A DNA stretch of 64,000 nucleotides from positions 62,001-126,000 of the forward strand of contig NW_026516309.1 of the NCBI RefSeq assembly GCF_025602895.1, in the 5' to 3' direction. This document shows, one piece after another, positions 56,309-64,000 of the stretch. A program made the translations under genes and the position numbers. This stretch comes from Polychytrium aggregatum (lineage: Eukaryota > Chytridiomycota > Chytridiomycetes > Polychytriales). The notes beneath the pieces are model-generated. The model ran no database searches and was not told where the DNA came from. It saw only the letters and a list, made by a program, of their open reading frames with translations. Position 1 is the first letter of the stretch; each line of letters begins with the position of its first letter.

Positions 56309-56339
56309 TTTCTTTCTTTCTTTCTTTCTTTCTTTCTTT
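56309..56339. repeat. (cttt)n microsatellite in the 3' UTR of the FHA-RING gene
   Basis: About seven units of 'tttc' directly downstream of the stop codon, followed by A/T-rich sequence likely to include the polyadenylation site. Confidence 0.95.
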
Positions 56340-56659
56340 TATTATTCCGTTATACTATTTTTTCGTTGGCCGGATGATGTCGTCTTGGTATATCTTTCTG
56401 GGCAACATCGTATGTATCATGTGGCAATCCCTCAATCTTGCCGGAGCCGCACGCCGCTCTCCCCAGCCCGAACAATGTCTTGACACCTCCCTCCCCTAAT
56501 CCGTCATACTTTGGACAAGCTGTAATTGCGCACGGCCCCTTTGCAGATCACTAGAATACCTTCCACACCGTCCACTGCCCAGCACACTGTCCCGCTGGAC
56601 AGCAGTGTACCCATTTTAAAACGGGGAACCCTGTTTGGAGTCTGGACCGTCGTTGATCT

Positions 56660-56820
56660 CCGGGTCTGAATACACACACACACCGCCCGGGTGTATTCAA
56701 GATGGGAAACAACAGCACGGCTTGCTCACCGAGGTCGACGAAAGTTCAGCAGACTTCGGGCCTCTGATGCCAGAGAAAGCAGACGCTGTCCCGTTTGTTT
56801 CTGGAATGACTCTATGTTTT
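56660..56820 (+). pseudogene. Fanzor relic B (internally deleted 3' end)
   Basis: The DNA at 56,691-56,815 aligns with the last ~130 bases of the intact Fanzor gene: 'gtgtattcaaga' at its start, and 'ccagagaaagcagacgctgt' and 'cccgtttgtttctgg' at its end. A stretch of about 45 bases present in relic A and in the intact copy is missing. The segment 'gcacggcttgctcacc' matches relic A better than the intact gene. A preceding 'gtctgaatac' also resembles relic A, suggesting a larger internal deletion before 56,690. No coding frame survives. Confidence 0.7.
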
Positions 56821-57085
56821 CTCTCTGCCCATCGCCATCCCTTGTTTGTCAATATACGGAGTCCACCCTCTCCCTCAAGGGCCACCGTCCGGCCTCTCCT
56901 CGCTGTGACTTTGCTTGATGTGTTGTATTATATGTGTTTGCGCTGAATCCATACAGGTCCGAACAGTGCATCTGCCAGCACACTCGGCGTTCCAGTGATG
57001 CACCAAGCCCGTCGCCCGCACGATCTGTTGACCGTACGGCACACAGGACGATCCCCGACATCCCGGCCCTTCTTCTCCGTCGTGT
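56821..57085. other. Spacer between Fanzor relic B and CPSF6-like gene
   Basis: No gene seen; it should contain the 3' UTR of the CPSF6-like gene on the minus strand. Confidence 0.45.
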
Positions 57086-60000
57086 CTAATCCCGTTCTCT
57101 CTCGCTGCGGCTTGATCGATGTCGGCTCGATCGGTATCGGCTCCTTGACTTGCCCGAGGAAGAGGATTCGCGCCGGTCGCTACTATCGCCGCCGCCCCGG
57201 GCCGACGAGGATCGCTTGATGTATTTGTCGCCGGTATCAAATGTTCGGTGGCCGTGGGTCTCGTTGCCACCAACACTGTCGTTGTGCGGGCTGCGACTTC
57301 GACTTCTGCTTCGGCTTGATCCTTGACTCTGGCTGCGGCCGACGATACGGATACCTCCGCCACCGCTGACGGCTGTTTGGCTGGCGGTCTGCACAGGCGG
57401 AGGCGAAGGCTCCATCATCCACCGGTCTTCATCGGGACTGGCATCGAGCCTGAGGTCGAGCGAGTCCGCTCCAAAGTCGTCCATGGGTGTGCCTAGAGCC
57501 ACGCCATGCGACGTCGATCGCTCGTCAGCGTCGCGCCTGGCTCGCTCCGAGTGGATTGACATAGTTTGGCTTGGAACCTGGCCCTGGCTCTGGCGCTGGC
57601 CTTGACTTTGGCTCTGGCTCTGGCTCTGGCTTCGGCTTCGGCTTTGGCTTCGGCTCCGACTTTGATGTCGCTCCTTGCGCGAACTGCTGCTACGATCGTC
57701 TCTTCGTGAGCTGCTGCCGTGATCGCTTGGGGCTCGCGCATCAGGCTCTCGCTCTTTGACGGCCATGTCGGATCGTTTTCGGTCTCGATCTCGGTCCCGG
57801 TCCCGGTCGCGTTCCTTGGGTCGATCATGCTCACGCTCTCTTTCGCGATCCCTGTCTCGATCCCGGTCCCGGTCCCGGTCTCGGTCTCGGTCTCGACCAT
57901 GTTCGCGTTCACGTTCCCGATCGCGATCGCGATCACGGCCACGGTCCCGCTCCCGGTCTCGTTCGCGGTCATGATCTTTGCGGCTTCGATCTTGCTCCCG
58001 GTCGCGATCTCGATCTCGATCCCGTTCACGGCCACGATCACGATCACGGTCGCGATCACGGTCTCGTTCACGATCTCGATCTCGCTCTCGTTCACGGTCC
58101 CTGTCTCGATCGGCTTTGTCGGATCCGCGATCATGTCGTGGGGAATCCAGAGTTGGTCGCTTTGGCTTGTCGCCGGCGTCGGCCTCGTCGGCGATGGACG
58201 CCTCCCGACCTTCTTCCCATTTGCGCTTTTCGCCCCGATCGTCGTCCGAGCCTAGGTTCTTGGAATCGGTTGCTCCGAGGGCGGGCCCTTCGCGCTCACT
58301 GCCTCCGGGCTCGTTTCCTTCGTCGCGACTGCGGTCAGACCATCGGCTTGGGTTCATAGGACCGCCGAAGCTAGGGCCGCCGTGTGGGCCTGCATTTCCG
58401 GGTCCGCCAAATGCCCTGTGTCATGCAAGGGGCGAAGGCAGCGCGGAGTCGTAAGGAGGGGGGGGGAGAGTAAGTCAGTCAGTCGCCTGTCAAATTTCAT
58501 ATACCCGCATGACTGACTTGCTGCTGATCGCTGTCATTGATGTGCCCACCGTTTGGCTTACATCACAAGCGCTGCGAACCCTCTCGCTCGATAAAGTGTG
58601 CTTCAACATCACCCACCCATCATGAACCCAGCTGCATCGCTCACGCCACAGCAACATGCCATCAGTCAGCCTGACTTGTCAACCGCCACCCACTCCTTGC
58701 ACATCCAACAGTCACCCGCGATCCTTACCTGCCACGAGGAGGCTGATTGATAAAGCTACCGCGTCCAAATCCGCCAGTCATCGGATCAAAGTCGGCTTCG
58801 ATGCCTTCAAATCCGGGTCCGTGGGGCCCACCTCGTTGCTCGAAGAAGCCTTGAGCTCCACGGGGGCCAAACTCGCCTCGCCCGAATCCACCCATGGGTC
58901 CAACTCCGGCAGCACCGCCGCTGCCACCACCACCGCCGCCGCCGCCAACACCAACACCTCCACGGCCAAAGCCTCCGCCCATATGCGGGAATCCTCCGGA
59001 ACCGCGAAACCGAGGATCCATTGGGCCGCCCATCATCATGGGCGATGGTTGAAAGTCGGCTTCAAAGAACCGCCCCGGCATCGAGCCATGACCAAAGTTG
59101 CCGTGGCTGGGAAGGAACGGAGCACCCAGTCCGGGAGGTCGAAAGTTGGGCGGCATGCCGCCGCGGCCCATAACCGGGCGAATTGCAGGCCCGCCGCGTC
59201 CTCGGTCCATGACGTCCGGTGCTCCCAGCATCCCAGGCATCGATGGCAGGCCATGTGGCGGCTGAATGGGCGCTAGACCGACCATGGATTGAAGTGGCTG
59301 CATCGGCTGCATCGGTTGCATTGGTTGCATGGACTGCATCGGCTGCATCGGTTGCATTGGCTGCATTGGCTGCAAGTTGGCGTGTGTGATTTTTGGCGGG
59401 GCGCTAACCTTGGGGATGCTATACTCCTTTCCTTCCTTCGTTCCAACGGTTCGGAATGGGCTACCTGACTGGTTGGGAGGACCAAAAGTGACGAGGGGTT
59501 TCCGACCGTGTATTTCACTGCGGAACGGTAAGTATCATTGAGGGCATCAGACGTTTGTGGAGCGGACAGATATGTACAACGAGATCAATGGTCCGGACAT
59601 TGAAGCTCGCGATGGCAGGAGCAGCCACAGAGGCAATACAGGTACAGAAGAGCTCCGCGCACACACCGCCGCGCCCACAACCACAGCGACTGCGAGCGCC
59701 GATAACAACACAGACTACTACATCGATGGTATCCGCAACAGCAAACAACGGCACTGATATACATGGGGTCTACACGACACTAAAATACACATCACAGTTC
59801 AGCCCACTGTCGCACTAAGCTACAGCCATGCTGTGATCGCCGCTGCAGCCGATCCGACTATCGCGGCATTCATGGATCTCGGCACCGGAGAGGAGGTGTT
59901 CACGGGTCACGTACATCTTATCGAAAAACTCCTTCGCGACGGCAGCAGACTCAGGGTTGGTGAATTCCAGGTATGCGATACCCTTGGACTTGCCGTTGAC

Positions 60001-61075
60001 ACGGAGTTCTTGGAACGTAATCTCCAGAGGCAGGACCTGGTCTCCGACTCCGGCATCGACACAGACTTGACGCAGATCCTCGTCCGTGGTGTACTGCACG
60101 CGTTGGCACGCGGTGCGAGACAGAAACGACCGAGAGTAGAGTGAACCGCGAGTCATCGGATTCACAGTTTGGGTGCGGGAGCCACAGTTGGAGATGTGAT
60201 CGGGGGAGATTCGGGTGGTTGTCCGCAAAAAGAGGAGCGGAAGGAGGCGAGTCGATGGAGGAGGGGTGGTATCAAGTTCCGGATTCCGTTTGCAGATAGA
60301 TTCATGGCGGGTCGAGATATTCCAAGTTTCAGTGTATCCGGTTGAACGTATAGGGAATGGCGGAGTGCAGACGATAAGAGGCACAGGGAGATCAGCCAGC
60401 GCCGCGCATCACGCACCAGGGTCCTTCCACCACACCCAGGGACAACGGCGTGTCCAGACAACCGCAGTCTGACTGGACAGACGATTGCAAGAGAGACTTA
60501 CCCAGGTGAGATCCTGCACAAACAGTGACCTGCTGCCGTTGCCCAAATGTGCGGGCTGCGATCGCGGCGGATGCGCTGCGGCACCAGTGTGCTTCTCCGG
60601 TACTGTTAGTGCCTCGGGGCTCGTGCTTGCGCTCGACGGATGTGGTTGCTTGGGATCATCCTCCAGGCGCCCTTCGCCGGATGCTCCTGCGTCTTCTGTG
60701 GCGGGCTTTGGTCTTGCATCGTCATCCACACCGGTGGCCTTGGGGCTGGATGCGGCAGGGTCTAGCGAGTCGGCGTTGCCGGTCAGGCTTTCGTTGTAGA
60801 TTTTCGTGGACTTTGAAAAGTCCCCATAGATGTCCTAGAGCAGGATAGGGCCCAGGATTGCGCGGATAGATGGAGAATAGGGCTGGTTGGAAGAGGGGGA
60901 GGCGAAATCTCTCCCGCGGCAGCATTCATGTCGGTGCGCTGGGACGACAAGCAGTCCTGTAGCAAGAGCCCAATGCACACCAGTGCGGTGTCAAACCAAC
61001 CTCGCCGTCGGCTCCGAACGAGCCGTAGGTCCCTCCGAGATCCTCGCCGTACAGATCAAAGTCGTCGTCGGCCAT
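57086..61075 (-). CDS. CPSF6: CPSF6/CPSF7-like mRNA cleavage factor Im subunit
   Basis: Exons in order give an acidic start 'MADDDFDLYGEDLGGTYGSF', a Ser/Pro/Ala linker, and an RRM ('SRSLFVQDLTW' joined to 'YTTDEDLRQVCVDAG', then 'VNGKSKGIAYLEFTNPESAA'). A Met/Gln/Pro/Gly-rich middle part (about 58,725-59,375) starts with (MQP)n. The last exon from about 58,400 carries a very long run of RD, RE and RS dipeptides ending 'SSRHRSSRSERERD'. The order RRM, proline/glycine-rich region, RS-like domain is that of CFIm68/59, which with CFIm25 selects poly(A) sites. Yeasts such as S. cerevisiae lack this factor, so its presence fits an early-diverging fungus. The RD/RE block (about 57,760-58,130) is repetitive and may vary in length. 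Confidence 0.8.
59301..59374 (-). repeat. 9-base coding repeat (Met-Gln-Pro)n
   Basis: About eight units of a 9-base motif (tgcatcggc and variants on the plus strand) encode Met-Gln-Pro repeats at the start of the Met/Gly-rich part of the CPSF6-like protein. Confidence 0.9.
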
Positions 61076-61473
61076 GATCGCCTTGGGGCGCTGGGCTCGG
61101 TGCTGGCGGTGGGGTGTGCTGGAGCGAGCAGAGCGGGTGCGTTGTCAAGGAAAGTTGCGGGATCTCGACAGAGTCGGGCGCTGGCGGCAGCAACAACCCC
61201 GCCAGCAAATGAGCGTTCATATGCCCTGTTTGGGATGGCTGTGTGGCCAGGAACACGGCGACCATGAGCAGCCCACCACCACAGGAATTCCCACCGAGCA
61301 AGCACCCCGACCCAACACCAACGCACAGAGTCAGCGGAGGTGTTGATTGATCGACACCAATATATTCAGGCGACAGGAGACGCCAGGCACTGGATATTTA
61401 GCCCTCCTTTGTTCCAGCTCTTCGACTCGCACACCGCTTGGCTTCGCAGCCGCCGCCGCCGCTCGCCAACAGT

Positions 61474-63142
61474 TCAGTCCATCTCAATTGTCGCGTTGCT
61501 GCAGTGCTCGCCCAGGTGCGGCGCTTGAATGGGTATTGGCTTGACTAGATCGTCGTCGCGGGGTTGCCTGGGCTCGGGCGCAGACTCGTATGGCTGTGCT
61601 GGAGGTAGCGACGGGAGAAGCTGGTCGGAGGACGGGTGCTCGAGAGCATCCTTGGAGAGCACAACGCCGAGTGTCGCCAGACTACTGATACGAGCCCCGA
61701 TCTCGACCTCACAGTCGTTGCGGACAATGATCACGGCGCATCTGCAGTTGTGGGCGAGATAGTCTACAGTACGGCGGCGAAGGAGCGAGGCGATGTCGGG
61801 GGACGAATGCGAATGCAGGTGAGTGTAAGGGCATGTGTAAATGCAAGCGGATGCGGTTCTGATCAGATGGAGTGCGAGGTCAGGCCAAGCACCGAGGCCG
61901 GGTATTTGGCGCTGTTGGTGTATATCAGTTCGGCCAAGGCAAGCGACATCGTATGTACCTGATACCGAGCCCATGAGTGCCCTGCCAAGTCCCATTGAAG
62001 ATCAGCCCCAAGACAATGCTCGGACCACCAGGCCACACAGCCCCGCAACAACTCAATGGCCCCGCTCTCCGATCTATGTGTGCTGCACCCAAGCGAGCTT
62101 ACCGCTTGAGGGCACTCATCCCACGCGAGCCTACGATCAGAGCATCTGCGCTCAGTTCGTGGACCTTGCGAGTGATCTCTTGGCGCGGATCGCCGCGCAT
62201 GGCGATTCCCTTGACTGCGATCTGTCCAGAATGATCAAAGGACACAAGGACCGCGAGTTGGCCTCTGTTCATCGCATTCGCATTGCATCGTGGCCGAGTC
62301 CAGCTCACCTGTCGTTGCTTGAGCGGCCTAGATGCTCTTCGCAGCAACCTGTGAGACTCCTCTCGATTCTGGTTCACCGGGTTCCCAGCGCGCGTCAGCG
62401 AGAGCATGAGCAAGATCGCTGCCGACATGTTTGTGCAGACCAGGTGGCCCTCACCTTTTCCTCGGTGCGAAGAATGTAGTCTGGCCCGCATCATAGATCC
62501 ATTTAGGTGACGCCATGGCAAGATTAGGAGCAGATCAAGCCAGCAGTGCGGGTTGCTGATCATCGTCAGCAGCAGACAGACACACTCGCCAGGCGAGTTT
62601 GCTTTGATTGTTGGGCAGGACCGGGCCGCCCGAATTGCGATCCCTGCATGACGGGCCCGGCAGCTACATGGCACATTATACTCGAACTACTGTACAGCCT
62701 CAACGTCCTCACCCTGGAAGTCCATATATGCGCTTCCAAATGGCCCCGGGAGCGTCACGATCGGGCGAACATTCACAAGCACCACCAGATCGCTCTCGGG
62801 CCGCAGGAAATTGTCCAGGCTCCACGAGAATGCCTTTTCGCTGTGATCTGCTCCGGCCGAGCGTTTGGATCGGCGGTCGATACGGAGATGGCGCAAATGG
62901 CTGGGTGAGTACTTCTCCTTGGCCGGCCCAGCTTCACGGACACGCTGTAGCCATCGCAAAGGATCAGTGCTGTCGGGTGATCAGCTGCGGCTGCTACCTG
63001 ACTTGTCCAGGGCAATGACGACCACTCGAGTGATGTTTTGCGGCGGCGGTGGAGCATAGAGCCCCTGTGATCCAAACGGCGATGACAGAGAAAGCTCCGA
63101 GTCGAGGATACCCGGCGCCGGTCCGTGCTGGGGCTGGGACAT
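61474..63142 (-). CDS. Universal stress protein (UspA fold)
   Basis: Exon 1 (63142-62998) starts 'MSQPQHGPAPGILDSELSLS' and reaches 'NITRVVVIALDKS'. Exon 2, from 62,847, reads 'DHSEKAFSWSLDNFLRPESD', then 'LVVLVNVRP'. Later exons give 'GDPRQEITRKVHELSADALI' with 'VGSRGMSALKR', then 'ALMGSVS', then 'DYLAHNCRCAVIIVR'. The ATP-binding signature G-x2-G-x9-G-S is visible as 'GSRGMSALKR'...'GSVS'. A Pro/Ser-rich tail of about 70 residues follows and ends at 61,474. USP-domain proteins bind nucleotides and respond to stress; the target here is unknown. Introns follow GT-AG, with GTAAGC after 'SALKR'. Confidence 0.8.
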
Positions 63143-63507
63143 TCCCGATCGTAGATATAGCGCTTGTTGCCGATTGCAAAGGACAGCGAGCAGGACAGAT
63201 GAGCAACGCAGACCGAGCGCAGGTTGTTTCGTCTCGGCGCCCGTCGGTGGGCGATCGATCGGGACGGGGAATTTTCACCCCCAGGGTCTCCCGCGCTGCT
63301 CCGTTGCAAGCGCTGATCCGAGCGAGGCCGCTGCAATCTGCCGCCGGATTGCTTGCGGAGATCATCCAATCGACTGCTGAGGGCTTTCTTGCTGCATTCG
63401 AGTGATCCAGACCGCTGAAATGATACTATATTGGTGGCCGAGACCGAAGCCTTGCGGCGAGAGATAGATATACAGACACCCTCCCGTCTCCTCCAGCGGC
63501 AAGTTTC
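63143..63507. other. Short intergenic region
   Basis: Upstream region of the universal stress protein gene and 3' flank of the LRR gene at the window edge. No gene seen. Confidence 0.45.
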
Positions 63508-64000
63508 TCATCGATTGAAGTAGATCTTGACCCTTGGGTTGTGGACCTTGAGTCGCTGGACGCTCGGGGACTCTCGTGCATGGGGCGGCAGATACAGCCG
63601 CCGGAGTGCAGCAAGCTCCAGGAGGGGCTCTACGTCTTGCACTGCTGTGCCGGAGAGATAGAGCCTCTCCAGTCGCCGAAGCGATGCAAGCGGAGCGAGA
63701 TCGCCAATGCCAGTATGATCCAGATCCAAAGTGTGCAGCCCAACCAGATGTCGCAGCGGCTCAAAGTCGACGATCCGACGACACCCGACCAGACTCAGCC
63801 GAGAGAGGTTGTCGGCAAAGAGCGGCAGCCACGATATATCGTCCAGGGCCTCTCGTGCCAATCGCTCGGAGGGGCTGCCATCCTTGTATGAGTGGCCAAA
63901 GCCGTTGATGATGCTGTAGTTGTGGTTTGGGAAATAGAGCTGCTGGTACCGAGCTCGTTCCTGGGTATCCTGGCTGTTGGCTTCAGGCCGAATCTCTTCC
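63508..64000 (-). CDS. Leucine-rich-repeat protein, C-terminal part (runs off the window)
   Basis: The open frame enters from the right edge ('EEIRPEANSQDTQERARYQQ') and ends at 63,508. It includes 'NLSRLSLVGCRRIVDFEPLR', 'LVGLHTLDLDHTGIGDLAPL' and 'LRRLERLYLSGTAVQDVEPL', which are classical 22-residue LRR units, ending in 'RVKIYFNR'. The repeats differ from those of the LRR paralogues at 25-29 kb and look like the bacterial-type/SDS22-like class. The 5' part and function lie outside the window. Confidence 0.75.
   Translation of the reverse strand, partial: EEIRPEANSQDTQERARYQQLYFPNHNYSIINGFGHSYKDGSPSERLAREALDDISWLPLFADNLSRLSLVGCRRIVDFEPLRHLVGLHTLDLDHTGIGDLAPLASLRRLERLYLSGTAVQDVEPLLELAALRRLYLPPHARESPSVQRLKVHNPRVKIYFNR

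Noticed and set aside
57756-58454. Plus-strand frame of Ser-Arg repeats opposite the CPSF6-like gene
   Set aside because: It is the reverse complement of the RD/RE/RS-coding block; the minus-strand frame continues the CPSF6 domain order and this one has no other domain.

Overview
The window is nuclear DNA of a GC-rich fungus. Most genes are split by short GT-AG introns (roughly 60-200 bases, donors such as GTAAGT/GTGAGT). They encode fungal housekeeping proteins: an SLT2-type MAP kinase, VPS5, a VRG4-type GDP-mannose transporter, KTI12, prephenate dehydratase and a DMA-type FHA-RING ligase. JMJD5-, elongin-A- and CPSF6-like genes, an intact Fanzor gene and expanded SEL1/LRR proteins point to an early-diverging, chytrid-like lineage. 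That placement is inference; the species cannot be read from the sequence. No rRNA, tRNA or CRISPR array was seen.

Layout. 0-5 kb: a SEL1-repeat gene carrying an orphan kinase C-lobe, then a catalytically degenerate beta-lactamase-like protein. 5-9 kb: JMJD5-type JmjC hydroxylase and KTI12. 9-16 kb: a FAF2/UBX2-type UBX protein with about eleven exons, a four-helix membrane protein, and prephenate dehydratase. 16.3-19.6 kb: the most notable locus, a full-length intronless Fanzor (eukaryotic TnpB-like RNA-guided nuclease) preceded by a foldback and followed by a hairpin-rich, T-tract-ended segment that could encode its guide (omega) RNA. 20-25 kb: elongin-A-like protein, a small single-pass membrane protein, and the GDP-mannose transporter. 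25.6-31.7 kb: a nearly intronless cluster of lineage-type genes (two LRR paralogues and a second SEL1 gene with an in-frame TGA). These appear to share an N-terminal module, and a decayed Fanzor 3' end (27.6-27.96 kb) sits between the LRR paralogues.

32-43 kb: a SPRY protein with a PPSY motif, the MAP kinase, a doubtful small gene, and VPS5. 44-48.6 kb: an NRPS-like adenylation/carrier/thioester-reductase enzyme. 49-52.5 kb: a tentative gene and a divergent pair of membrane proteins. 53.8-56.3 kb: FHA-RING ligase, followed by a second, internally deleted Fanzor relic (about 56.66-56.82 kb). 57-61 kb: CPSF6-like mRNA 3'-end processing factor. 61.5-63.1 kb: universal stress protein. 63.5 kb to the edge: a partial LRR gene.

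Many introns contain short tandem minisatellites (periods 6, 7, 12, 14 and 15), a recurring feature of this genome. The Fanzor copy together with two independent relics shows repeated past activity of the family. No transposase gene was found beside any copy.
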